Below, piece by piece: positions 1 to 11,083 of a stretch of 64,000 nt of DNA (position 1 is its first letter; every line of letters starts with the position of its first letter). Position numbers and translations under genes: made by a program. The notes under the pieces are model-generated. The model did not search any database, was not told the DNA's origin, and was given only the letters and a program-made list of their open reading frames with translations. Origin of the DNA: Moniliella sp. 'wahieum' (lineage: Eukaryota > Basidiomycota > Moniliellomycetes > Moniliellales > Moniliellaceae); the NCBI GenBank assembly GCA_003971905.1, contig RSEE01000138.1, forward strand, positions 62,001 through 126,000, read 5' to 3'.

Positions 1-1428
1 TACCGATCGGCCATTGGTGCAGTTGAAAATCAATGTTCGGACCGGCTTGGTTTGGGCTTGGGCTTGGGCTTGGAGGCTCTCCTGGTCCTTCTGGCTTTGG
101 GGAACAAACCAGTCGGCACAGAAGGTAAGTAAGTGAGTCGGTGGTATGGGCGCCGTCGAGGTAAAATGTGGTGTGGGCGGCAGCAGGATCGGACAATACA
201 CCTTCTGCCTTAGCGAGCGGACTTGGTGGCGCACGCACGATCTGGCACCGTCCAGGCCAGCGAGCCGAGACCAGTCCTTCCACTTCGTCTTCCGAAAGCG
301 AAAGGGCATCGACGTCTGTCTCCCATCCGCCCGATGGCACCTCAGCAAAGAAGGCCCGCACAAGCGACACGGCCAGAGCTGCGTTGATGGTCTGGTGGGT
401 GCCCGGCAGACCTAGTCCTCCCTTGGGGTCGACTTGGGATGCGACCGATGCCTTGACACCCTGCTGCAACAGCGTAAAGCTGGACGCCTGTTTCCCAAAT
501 AGCCTAAATTAGCCCAAAGCCAGCATGAACGATCGCGAGGGAGGAAGGGAGGAAGGAAGGAGTAGGGACGGGCAAGACATACCTTTTCGTCGTGTGCGCA
601 CGTGCGAAGGACCGCAGCAGCCTCTGGCGTGGTTTGGAACGTAGCGATGGGGGGACGCCAGGCTTGTAAATGCCGCCCTTTTGGTAGGCGATCGAGTCGA
701 GCGTGTTACCCAAGAGGAAAGTATGGTCGATGCCGAGCGAAGTGACGCCGGTTGCGACCGGCTTGGGCACGACATTGGTCGAGTCGAACCTGCCGCCAAT
801 GCCGACCTCGACAATGGCCGCATCGACCTTTTCCGAAAGGAACACATGCCACATGAGCAGCGTCAAGAAGCGAAAGTAGAATGGGCGGAGGGGCCAGGAA
901 GGGTGGCCGACGTCGGTTCCGCCATAGGCCGGGGTGGGCGGGCTGCCGAGCCGGTCCCAGACCTCAAAGAAGTACTTGATGAAGAGCTCTTCGGGCAGCG
1001 GGAGGCCGTTGATGCGGATGCGCTCGCGGACGGAGATCATGTGCGGGGAGGTGTAGAGGCCGACGGTGTGGGTGGGCTGGCGGCGGGCGAGGCGCTGGCG
1101 CAGGACAGAGTCGGTAAAGGCGGCAGTGGAGCCCTTGCCCTTGGTGCCGGTGATGTGGACGACGTGGAGGGCGTTGAGGTGGGCGGGGGTGTAGCCGATG
1201 CGGCGGAGCGAGTCGACTTCGGCGGGGATGCGGTCGTCGAAGCGCGGGCCGTCGGCGCGGCGCGCATCGAGCATGCTGGCGTTGCTCTGGAGCAGGTTGA
1301 GCGCGACGACGGCGCCGGCGTAGTCGTGCGCCGGGCCAGGGGCCGGGGGCCTGGGCGGCAGCGAGGAGGGCGGGGTCGGTGGTGGACATGGCGGAGCGCG
1401 CGCGGAGCAGCACACCAGTTCGCAGCAT
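1..1428 (-). CDS. Folylpolyglutamate synthase, 3' end cut by window
   Basis: Adds glutamates to folates to retain them in cytosol and mitochondria. Motifs in order: P-loop GTKGKGSTAAF, SPHMISVRERIRING, EVGIGGRFDSTNVV, KGGIYKPGVP, then in the last exon YLDGAHTTDS and LIFNCTNG, the family's C-terminal ligase signature. The stop codon lies beyond base 1. One intron (488-582, GTATGT...CAG) joins HDEK to ASSFTLLQQ. Two in-frame ATGs are possible: 1428 (MLRTGVLLRARSA, a mitochondrial-type leader) and 1389 (MSTTDPALL), a pair that fits the dual mitochondrial/cytosolic forms known for this enzyme. The frame breaks by one base near 1340 (before HDYAGAVV) and in the six-base C run at 654-659; both look like sequence errors. 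Divergent from the fumarate reductase gene. Confidence 0.9.
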
Positions 1429-1970
1429 CCACCCACGAGAGTCGGGCGCGAGTGCGGCGATGGCGGTGGCCGCCGGGGGGTTCGCCGCGCCGTCGACCTG
1501 GGTGCGCGTTGCACCGATTGGGCACCATGAAAGTTGCATGTTGCACCGACGGCGGCTGGTCCGTGCGCTGTGACGAGCCGCCTGAAATTTGCATCCGCGC
1601 TGAATTCTCTCTCGCTCCACTTTGGGTGTGCTGGGCGGCGCACATCAGGCCATGGCGGGGGCGTCGGCGGGTAGTGTTCTAGCACAGACCATCCTTGCTG
1701 CGGGGCTCGCAGGGCGCTGAGCGCGTGTCCGTGTTAGCGCCGGCGAGGCGTCCTTGTTCACGCGTTCACGGTACCTTAACGCCGGCCTACGATCGAAGCT
1801 ACGACGCTGAGACTCGCCCGAGCGCACCGCAGCAGTCCAGTCTCCCGTCCCACGGCCTCCTTGGCCCAACCAGGGGCTTTGGCCCCAGCATGCTCACTTT
1901 AACGGGGAGGCTTTGCCGCTCCCCCAGCCCACCACCATCTCTTCCATCTCTGCACCCCTCCCCCTCGCCC
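1429..1970. promoter_or_regulatory. Divergent promoter region, FPGS / fumarate reductase
   Basis: About 540 bp separate the two divergent start codons. The fumarate reductase side ends in a C/T-rich leader containing CCCACCACCATC (about 1926-1937), followed by CCTCGCCCATGG at its start. No TATA box or convincing open frame is seen. Confidence 0.4.
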
Positions 1971-3516
1971 ATGGTATCCCCCGCGTGATTGTTGCTGGCG
2001 GTGGCCTGGCTGGCCTCACCGCGTCGCTGACGCTGCTGGAGCGCGGCGCCAACGTGCTGATCCTCGAGAAGAACAAGATGTTTGGTGGCAACTCGGTCGC
2101 AGCCACGTCGGGCGTGAGCGCGACGCCTACTCCGGCCCAAGCTGCACTGGGCATCTTTGACTCACCCAGCATCTTCTTTGATGACTCGAAACGGTCTGCG
2201 GGCAGCTTGGCGCGCGACCCGCTGCTCAAGGCGCTCACGTTCAATTCGGCCCCGGCGCTGGACTGGGTCGAAAGTACCTTTGGACTGCACTTTGATCGCG
2301 TCTCCCGTCTCGGCGGATCGAGCCAGCCGCGCACACACCGCGGCGCCGGCCCACCCGGCTGGACCATGACCAAGGCCCTGATGGACAAGGCCAACGAGCA
2401 GGCCAAAGAGAACCCCGACCGCTTGGAGATCAAGCTCAACGCTACAGTAACCCGGTGCGTCGTCTCACCCCCCCCCCCTTTGTTTGCTGTCCTTCCCGTC
2501 TGTCTTGTCCTCCCCTTGTCTGTGCTTCGCATCGGTACGGACCGAAACGCTAACACGTCTACAGCTTGATCAAAGATGGCTCGGCGGTGACGGGTGTCGT
2601 GTATGAGGTGGACGGCACGTCGCACGAGGCGTATGGACCAGTGATCTTGGCCACAGGTGGGTACGCAGCAGACTTTGCGTCGGATTCGCTGTTGAAAGAG
2701 TTCCGTCCGGAATGGTACGAGCTGTCGACGACCAACGGGCCTGGCAGTGCCGGCGAAGGCCACAAGATGGTACGTACGATTGGCGGCAACCTGATCAACA
2801 TGGACCAAGTGCAAGTGCATCCCACTGGACTTGTCGACCCCTCCGACCCCGAGGCGAAGAAAAAGTTTCTGGGTGCGGAAGCGTTGCGTGGGCACGGCGG
2901 GTTGTTGATCAATGCGCAGGGTAAGCGCATGGTGGACGAGCTGGAGAAACGCAATACAGTAACCAAAGCCATGTGGGACGATGGCCATGCGCCGTACTGG
3001 TTAGTGATCAATGCACAGGCCGCCAAGGAACTCGAGTTTTACCTTGGCTTTTACTCGTCCAAGGGGCTGATGCGGAAATTTGACACGCTCCCCGCACTGG
3101 CCGAGGGCATCCAGGTGGACCCGACCACGCTCGAGGACACGCTGCGCACGTACCAGGCGATTGGGGAGGGCAAGCAAGCCGATCCGTTTGGCAAACAGTT
3201 CCATTCCAACTACGTTGTCGAAGCACCGTTTTGGGCGGCACAGGTCACTCCGGTGCTGCACTACACCATGGGCGGCGTGGAGGTGGATGCGGCGGCGCGG
3301 GTGATCGGTGGCCAGGGCGCGATTGAGGGACTGTTTGCGGCGGGCGAAGTGGGCGGCGGGATTCACGGTGAGAACCGGCTGGGCGGATCGGGGTTGCTAA
3401 CGTGCCTTGTGTTTGGTCGCAAGGCGGCCGAAAGTGCTGCGTCCTATTTGCTCCAGGCGCTGATCAAGGGCACATCCTTTGGGCCGAAACACGCCGCTGC
3501 GCACGAGGACTTGTAA
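1971..3516 (+). CDS. Soluble fumarate reductase (Osm1/Frd1 type)
   Basis: FAD enzyme that reduces fumarate to succinate and reoxidises FADH2/NADH when oxygen is short. The N-terminal dinucleotide fold VIVAGGGLAGLTASL, GGNSVAATSG, YGPVILATGG, VQVHPTGLVDP, and the C-terminal FAD clamp HGENRLGGSGLL are all present in family order. One intron, 2455-2564 (GTGCGT...CAG), joins ATVTR to LIKDGSAV. No signal or transit peptide and no fused cytochrome b5, so probably cytosolic. The ATG at 1971 has a strong CCCATGG context but reaches the GGGLAG frame only if the C run at 1976-1980 is one base longer, giving MVSPRVIVAGGG. Without that base, the open frame extends upstream with no ATG. Confidence 0.92.
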
Positions 3517-4076
3517 AAGCCCCCCCCCCCCAGCCCAGGAAAAAGAACCAAGCAACCCGGGGTTGGGCCCAAAGCAAATGACATGATGCCTACACACGAC
3601 GAGGGTGCGTGGAAGATAGATACCATTGCACGGCCATGATAAGCGCGCAGTGGCCGCGGGGATAAAAGGACGTCCCAAGAGCCGGCCCCGGGTGGCAGCA
3701 GATGGGATAGCGAGAGGCAGCGGGGAGGGAAGGGGGGCAGTGCCTCGGGGTAAGCGTACCGTTCTTGCAGCAGGGCAAATTACGAGCCCGGGTAATGTAA
3801 TCGGAGCAGAAGGACATGGCAAAAAAACAGCCGCGACGTGACGCCGTCACGAGCTGGAGCGGCGGGGTGGCGTGCTCTCTTATCCAAGCGTCCTATAGGT
3901 ATCACCTTGTGGGCCCGCCTTTTGCCCCACCTGGCCCTGGCTCCAGCAGGCTTGTATTTAATCCACCCCTTTTGCTAGCATCTTTCTTTCCCATCTCTAT
4001 CCCCACCCCCACCCCCACCCCATTCTCCCTCGCCCTCTCGATTTCCACCTTCCCACCCCCCTCCCCGCCGGCTCCA
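3517..4076. other. Intergenic, no gene seen
   Basis: Contains a C10 run at 3521-3530. Just before the next start there is a leader with repeated CCCCCA units (about 4003-4020). Confidence 0.5.
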
Positions 4077-4546
4077 ATGGTACTGCACACTAAAGACAGC
4101 AAGGACTTTTCCGTGACCAAAGCCGACTTTGCTTCGGCCGCCAGCAAGGACGGAGGAGTGTACTTGCTCTTTTTCTCTTCTGGTTCGCCGCCCTGGTGCC
4201 CGCACTGTGTGGCAGCCGAGCCGAACGTGCACGACGTCTTTGGCGGATCCGAGGGGCCAGAGGGCTACCTCGTCCTCACTGGTGATCGACCGACGTACGT
4301 CCCCCCCCCCACGGCCCCAACTGGGCCTGTGCACTAAAGGAAAAGGAGAACTAACGAACGCACGGACGATCGGTCAAAAAAATTAGCTGGAAGGACCCGT
4401 CTCATCCGTACCGCAAGGAGTTTGGGGTGCAGGGCGTGCCAACTGCCATCAAGCTCGGATTGGAGCAGGGCAAGGTAGTCGAGCTGGGCCGGCTGACGGC
4501 CGAGGGTCTGAAGGACAAGCAGCAGCTCCAGGCCTTTGTCGCTTAA
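4077..4546 (+). CDS. TXNDC17-like thioredoxin (DUF953)
   Basis: Small cytosolic thioredoxin-fold protein of 125 residues. The active-site region GSPPWCPHCVAAEP carries WCxxC followed by AEP, as in TXNDC17/TRP14; these proteins reduce small disulfides and nitrosothiols rather than classic thioredoxin targets. Later family features include KDPSHPYRKEF and the cis-proline motif GVPTAIK. One intron, 4295-4386 (GTACGT...TAG), splits the codon of the tryptophan in TWKDP. No frame breaks. The ATG at 4077 follows a C-rich leader. Function is assigned by family; the substrate is unknown. Confidence 0.85.
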
Positions 4547-4971
4547 CCGCCTACCCACCTACCCGCTTACCCCCGCTCGGCCTTGGCAAAGCAGCAAGGT
4601 GGAGGCTCGGATGGCGCGAGGGCGAACAAAATAAGATGTCCCACAGCATGCATTGGTGTTGTTGCGCGTGGTGAGATGGCCGGGGGAGGGATGGTGGTGG
4701 TGGTGGTAGTAGTGGTGGGAAAAGGTAGGGCGTGCAGTGGAGTTGATGATCGATGATCGACATTGCATACCCCAGCGCGGCGGAAACGAGTTCCGCTGCA
4801 GTTGGCTTCTGGGGCGTGCGAACGGCTGGGGGATTTGCCCCACACTGGCCTCGCCTAGCCTTTGGCGCTTTTTTGCTGCTTTGCGCCTCGACTCGCCTGC
4901 TCCTGGCCGCCTTTCTGCCCCACCCAAACACCCAAACACCCAGACACCCAGACACCCAGACCGTCTGCGTA
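4547..4971. other. Intergenic with short tandem repeats
   Basis: Holds a GGT repeat near 4691-4712, a 7-bp tandem (GATGATC)2 at 4745-4758, and an 8-bp tandem of CACCCAAA/CACCCAGA units at about 4921-4960, just upstream of the next start. No gene seen. Confidence 0.55.
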
Positions 4972-6227
4972 ATGCTGCTCCCCCGCCTGCTGGACGTTAC
5001 CCCGCGCAGGGCATGGACGCGCGCCCTGTCGCTGTCCCGCACCTTCTCCCCGCCGCTTGCCCCCGCCTCGGCGGCCATCGGGGCCGGCCGCAAGGTGGCG
5101 CTGCTGGGCTCGGGCAACTTTGGTTCGGCGATGGCCAAGGTGATTGGTTCCAACGTCGAGGCGCGCGGGTTTCATCCCGAGGTGCCCATGTACGTGCACG
5201 AAGAACTGGTACGTGTCTCTCTTTCAGCCGGGGGGGATGGACGCATAAAAAGCCAACCCGGTTGAGCCTCAACCCTCAACCCTCAGCGCTAACAAGGTCC
5301 CTTGTCCACTCTTAGGTCGATGGCCAAAAGTTGACAGACGTGATCAATGCGACGCGGGAGAACGTGCGGTACTTGCCAGGGGTACACCTGCCGCGCGCGA
5401 TCCGCGCTACGTCTAGTGCTGAGGAGGCGGTGTGCGATGCGGACCTGTTGGTATTTGTGCTGCCGCACCAGTACGTGCATGCGCTCTGTAGGGCGATCCA
5501 GCCGCATGTCAAGCAGGGTGCGCGTGCCATCTCGCTGATCAAGGGCCTGGATGTGCACGGAAGCGAGCTGCAAGTGTTCCCGCGGTCCATCTCGCGTGCG
5601 CTGGCCGTGGGCGAATGCCTAGCGCTGTCAGGGGCCAACATTGCGTCGGAGATTGGGCGAGGCGCGTATGCCGAGACGACAATTGGCTATCCGGCGCACG
5701 ACCGAGCTACGGGGGAAGTGTTCCAAGCGTTGTTTGCGCATGCTTCGTTCCCTGTGCATCTGGTGCCGGACGTGGAGGGCGTCTCGCTCTGTGGCGCATT
5801 GAAGAACATTGTTGCTCTCGCCGCTGGGTTTAGCGACGGGATGAAAGCGGGGGACAACACCAAGGCGGCGCTGCTGCGGCGCGGGCTGGAGGAGATGGAG
5901 CGGTTTGGGAGCCGGTTCACGCCCACCTGGCGCGCCGAGACGCTGCTGTCGTCAGCGGGGATGGGGGACCTGATCACATCCTGCTACGGCGGACGCAACC
6001 GCAAGGTCGCCGAGGCGTTTGTTGCGTCGCCGGATGGGGTTGGGTTTGCGCACCTGGAGCAGCACTTGCTCGGCGGGCAGAAGCTGCAGGGCGTGCAGAC
6101 GGCCGCTGAGGTCAATGAGTTTCTGACGGCGCGCGCACAGACACACGCCTTCCCGCTCTTTACCGCGGTGCATGAGATTGCCTCCGCCGGGCGGCCGGTG
6201 GAGAGTCTGTTGCGCGACTTTGCGTAG
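4972..6227 (+). CDS. NAD-dependent glycerol-3-phosphate dehydrogenase
   Basis: Reduces dihydroxyacetone phosphate to glycerol 3-phosphate for glycerol (osmolyte) and lipid synthesis and for redox balance. The NAD-binding glycine motif is GSGNFGSAMAKVIG; LLVFVLPHQYVH and ISLIKGLDV follow. The C-terminal substrate domain has GALKNIVALAAGFSDG, with the conserved lysine, then AGDNTKAALLRRG and GMGDLITSCYGGRNRK. One intron, 5209-5315 (GTACGT...TAG). The first about 37 residues (MLLPRLLDVTPRRAWTRAL..., Arg-rich, no acidic run until later) look like a mitochondrial or peroxisomal-type leader ahead of the fold. No frame breaks. Confidence 0.95.
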
Positions 6228-6549
6228 CATTGCTTTCCCCATCGATCCTGCCTTGCCCCAGCACTTAGGAGCCATAGCCTACCCGACGGACAACCCAACC
6301 CCAAGGCATACCCCGGTGTCACATGTCACGTGCTCCCAGCGCTCGAAAGAGCAGATCGGTGCAACACCCAGGGCGGAATGGCCGCGTGCCTTATTAATGT
6401 CTCCGCTGCACGCAGGCGGCGGCCAAGCGAGCCGCCGCGGCCGATCGACGTCGACGCCCCCACTACCCCCTCGTCACCACCACCACCACCACCACCATCT
6501 CCTCCTGCCCCCCACCTCCTTGTCCCACACACTCTCCCCTGTCGACACC
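6228..6549. promoter_or_regulatory. Upstream region of SIN3
   Basis: About 320 bp without a gene. It ends in a leader with (CCA)n at 6476-6496 and a pyrimidine-rich tract, then GTCGACACCATGG at the start codon. Confidence 0.35.
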
Positions 6550-9500
6550 ATGGTGCGTATCCCCCCCTGCCCATCCCCCCCCCCTGCCCCCCCACTGACC
6601 CCCCCCCCAGTCGACGCTCAACGTCAAGGACGCGCTCGAGTACCTGGATCAGGTCAAGATCCAGTTCTCCGACCATCCCGACGTGTACAACCGCTTCCTC
6701 GACATCATGAAGGACTTCAAGAGCCAGGCCATCGACACGCCCGGGGTGATTGACCGCGTGTCGGAGCTGTTCCGCGGCCATCCGATGCTGATCCAAGGCT
6801 TCAACACCTTTCTCCCGCCCGGCTACCGCATCGACTGCACCGTCGACCGCCTCGACAACAGCTTCATCACCGTCACCACTCCCACCGGCACCACCACCCG
6901 CCAAACCAACGGTGGCGATCACCCTGCCCGCCCGGTCCTCCCGCCCGACAGCATGCCTCCCGGTGTAGGCTCCTCCTCCGTGCTTCATGCCCACCCGCAC
7001 TCCCATCCCCACCCGCACCCGCACCCGCACCCGCACCCGCACCCGCACCCGCACCCGCACCCGCACCCGCACCAACACTCCCACCCGCACCAACACCAAC
7101 ACCAACACTCCCACGCCCCTCCGCCGCCCGGTGCGCACCTGCCCCCCCACCGGGTGCCAGGGGGCACGAAGGTCCCAGCCCGGTCGTCGAGCACCCCATC
7201 GCGTTGCGTGTCGGTCTCCCCGTCTCGGCGCCGGAGATGGCACCAGACCAACGCTACCCGGTCCCGATGCGCGCCTACCCGTCCGGCCCGGCGGCGCAGG
7301 GTATGCTGCCTCCGCCTGGGGTGCACCCGTCGGAGCCGGTGCCACGCGACGTTTCGGGCGACCATCGGCCTCCAGTCGAGTTTAATCATGCGATCAATTA
7401 TGTCAACAAAATCAAGCAGCGGTTCAGCCACGACCCCGAGACGTACAAGAAGTTTCTTGAGATTCTGCAAACGTACCAGCGCGAGTCGAGGGCGATCCAA
7501 GATGTGTATTCGGAAGTGACCATCTTGTTCAATCGGGATGCCGACTTGCTTGAAGAGTTCAAGCAGTTTCTCCCTGACACGGGGGCGCAACCGGCCGGGT
7601 TGTTTGGTGCGTTGTCAGGCGGTGGCGGAGGCGGAGGAGGAGGCGGCCCGGGCAGCGCCAGTGCCAGCGCCAGTGTACCGGACCATCCGCCCGGACCGAT
7701 GGAAGGTCCCAAACCGAAACGGCGTGCGCCATCGGCCTCTGCGCTACCTGCTTCGTCCGTGCCCAAACGGTCCAAGCACACACACAAGTCCAAGCCTACC
7801 GAACCTGAGTTTCTCGAGGCTGACGCGCCCCTCGTCCCGCCCGGCACGGCGATCGTACCGGGCCTACCTCCGCCAGGGGTACCTGCCACCATGGTGCTCG
7901 TTTCCGAAACGCACTTTTTCCAACGCTTGCAAGCCCACCTCGGCACGGTCGAAACGTACTATGAGTTTCTCAAGTTGCTCACCCTCTTCTCTGAGGGCAC
8001 CATCGACCTCCGCATGCTCATTGACCGCGCTGCTTTTTTCCTCGGTGACAACCCGGACTTGATGAACATCTTTAAAGACTTGACGGGCTACGCTGAACTC
8101 AAGCCGAGCTTTTGGGATGCTCCCGAACCGGTCATTGAGAATGTCCCGGCGGCCGAAGCGGCGCGTCCGGACCTGGTCGTAACCGATCCCGTGGTGGACG
8201 AAGCAGTGACGGCGACTGAGCGGGCTGCTGTGTCCCCTGACGCAGGTGCAGGCGCAGATGCGGACGTGGACGTGGATGCTGATGCTGATGTTGATGCGGA
8301 CAACGACGCGTCCGAGTCGTTGCGCGCGACCGAGGCGACTGCTGCGCGGGCCGGTCGGGCAGTGAACGAGACCGAGGTGCACCGGAACGGAGAAAATTCA
8401 TCGTATCGGCGCTTAACTGCGCGGGAGGTGAACACGGCGTGCAGTGGGCGAGACGAGACGTGTTGGGAAGTACTGAATGACGAATGGGTTGCGCACCCTG
8501 TGCGTGCGAGTGCTGGGGACCGGTTGGCGCCACGGAGCAAGACGGTGGATGAGCAAGCGTTGATTGCGACCGAGGAAGAACGGCACGAGTTTGACTATTA
8601 CATTGAAGCGACGTTACGAACAATTGCGTTGCTGGAACCGTTGGCGCAATCGAATTTGCACATGTCGCCTGCGCAGCGCGACGCGTGGCGGTTGCGTCCT
8701 GGCTTGGGCGGGAATAGCAAGACGGTGTACCAGTCGGTGTTGAAGAAAGTGTACGGTCCGGAACTGGGGCCGGTACTGATTGATGCGCTTCACGAGTCGC
8801 CGGGGCTGACGGTGCCTTTGGTCCTGCACCGGTTGCGGCAAAAGGACGAGGAATGGAAGCGCCCAACGGGAGTGGAACAAGGTGTGGAGGGAGGTGGATG
8901 CGGTGGCGGCACCGCGTGCACTGGACCCGCAACTGATCACGTTCCGCACGGCCGAGAAGAAGTCGCTATCGCACCGCGCCGTGGTGGAGGACTTGGTGAA
9001 ACGCAAGGCGCGCCAAGACCAGGAACGCAGAAACTTGGATCCTACCTTGCCACGGCGTACGATGGACGTGCAGCTAGTCGCGACCATGGACGACGTTTCA
9101 GTCTTGGCCGATGGAGTCAAGTTGACCCTGGCCTATGTCGATCGCAGTGGGAGCTTGTCCGCGGTACAGGCAGAGCAGATCGAACATTTCCTCCGCACGT
9201 TTCTCCCGCACTTGCTCCTCCTCGCGCCCGAGACGTGGGACGCCGTGATGGACCCGGCGGAGGACGAGAGCGAGCCGGACTCGGGGTCGGAAGAGCAGCC
9301 GGTCGTCCAGCGTGGGCGCAAAGGCGCTTCGGACCTGCGCAAGACGCTGCTCAAGAAACAGGTCGGTCCTGACTTGCCCGCTGGAACTGGTGCTGGAACG
9401 GGGGCAGACGAGGGGGAAGAGTCAGGCTCGCTCCCGCCTGCCGCGTCAACGGAAGACGAGGCTTTGGACCAAGACCGTGACCGTGACCGTGACCAAGACC

Positions 9501-10901
9501 CCGACCAAGACTCTGACCACGATCCTGACCACGGTCCTGACCACGACTACGACGCGCGCGCCATGGACGACGACGACGGCCTGGCCATCTACGGCTCGGC
9601 CGTCGAAGACCCGACCTGTGCCGGGGCCCAGTTGTTGTTTGCCGACACTACGATTTACTATGTTGTGCGCTTGGTTCAGGTACGTCCGCTCCGCCTCCGC
9701 TTGGCCTTGACCACATGATGGGATGGTTGGTGGGTTTATGGACCCACGCGCAGTGTGCTGACCATTGTCTTGTCTTGTTTTGTTCTTGGTTTCTTTGCTT
9801 GATGGTGGGTAGGTTCTGTACGCGCGGCTGGCCAAGCTGAAGCGTCTGGCGCAAGACATGGCCGAGGCGGAAGCGGCCGAAGGCGTGTCGAAAGTGACGC
9901 TCTGGGCCGAGGAGGTGCTGGGTGCGACGATCGGGCAGGGCAGTACCGACGACGCGGCGCGGCCGCCGCCGCCACTTCCGCAGGGCAAGGCGTACGACGC
10001 GTTGCTCTATGCGACGGAACGTTTCCTCGATGGCGGGTTGGACCGCGCTGCGTACCTGGACGCTGCGCGCTACCTCTTTCCCAACGACGGCTACCTGGTC
10101 AGCACGCTCGACAGTCTCTTATCTGCGCTTGCTCACGCCGTCTGGCGCGCCAGTACCTCGCCTGCGCCCCAAGCTCTGCTGCGTCTGTTTGATACGGCCC
10201 GACGGCGCCGCGCGGTGCCACGCACCCACCCCAACTCGGACGCTACGAACGACAGGGAACCAACGAGCTATGCATTGCAGGCCGTGGCGCTGCACGAGAC
10301 GTACCTTGCGCGTGCGCCCGCGGCAGCCGCCTCGGCCGAGACGGCAGCGACGGACGCTGGACCCGTGCGCGTGCCCGCGCGCCCACCGTCGTGGCTGGTG
10401 CGGCTGCAGGTGACGGCCGATGGCGCCGGACGGCACCGGCTGGCCGTGGCGCTGATGACGGTGGAGGAGGTGCGGGCGTGGGCGGGCTGGGTGGCGGCGC
10501 GGCAGCCCGTGCGCGCGACGGACGAGAGCACAAGCGGCGTGGACGTGTCGGAAGAGGAGGCGCGGTGGCTGTCGTACATGCGGCGGTACGGCGGACGCGC
10601 GGACGGAGCCCGAGGGCGCCGGGGCGCAGCCGCCGTTCCTGCGCGCACGCTCCGGCGCGCCGAGGCGGCGGCGGCGGCGGGGGGGCGCGTGCTGTGCGGC
10701 GGCGGGCTGGCGGCGGCGGACGAGCGGGTGGAGCTGCGGTCGTACCGCCTGGGCTTCCACCCGGGGTCGGTGGCCATCGTGCGCAGCGCGGGGGAGAAGG
10801 TGGCGATGGAGAAGGAGAAGATGGCCGGCGCGGCCGAGAAGGTGGCGGCGGCGCGCGAAGACCGGCTGGGCGCGCTGCTGGCGGCGCGCCTGGCCGAGTG
10901 A
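6550..10901 (+). CDS. SIN3: SIN3 transcriptional corepressor
   Basis: Scaffold of the Sin3/Rpd3 histone deacetylase complex, nuclear. The first exon is the ATG alone (6550-6552); a 58-bp intron (6553-6610) follows, then [16 protein letters not shown] begins the first paired amphipathic helix domain (PAH1, 6611-6830). A Pro-His tract encoded by CCCGCA repeats (7006-7071) follows, then PAH2 (about 7378-7575), PAH3 (about 7895-8095), an acidic linker, the HDAC-interacting/corepressor domain (from about 8560; [19 protein letters not shown]), a D/R/Q/H-rich repeat (9468-9550) and the C-terminal domain. Second intron 9680-9812. Single-base breaks near 7173 and 8855. About 1,380 residues. Short intergenic gap (183 bp) to coronin. 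Confidence 0.93.
7006..7071 (+). repeat. Hexanucleotide repeat (CCCGCA)n in SIN3
   Basis: About eleven near-perfect copies of a 6-bp unit encode alternating Pro-His between PAH1 and PAH2. The tract continues less perfectly to about 7115. The repeat keeps the frame. Confidence 0.9.
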
Positions 10902-11083
10902 GTTGGGCGCCACGTGGAGGGTCTGTGCGCAGCAATCAATCAGTCCATGCGTCGGTGCAATAGTCGACCGTAGATAGCTAGTCGGCTGCGTCCCAGGCGG
11001 AATGCGTGTGCTTCCGCCCGGCGTGCTCCACGTGGGCCGCGCGCAGCCACTCAGCGTCCCCTGCCCCCACCACCACCACCACC

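Noticed and set aside
1890-1987. Fumarate reductase start at the ATG at 1890
   Set aside because: It is out of frame with the enzyme and ends after about 32 codons. The ATG at 1971 has a better context and needs only one C.
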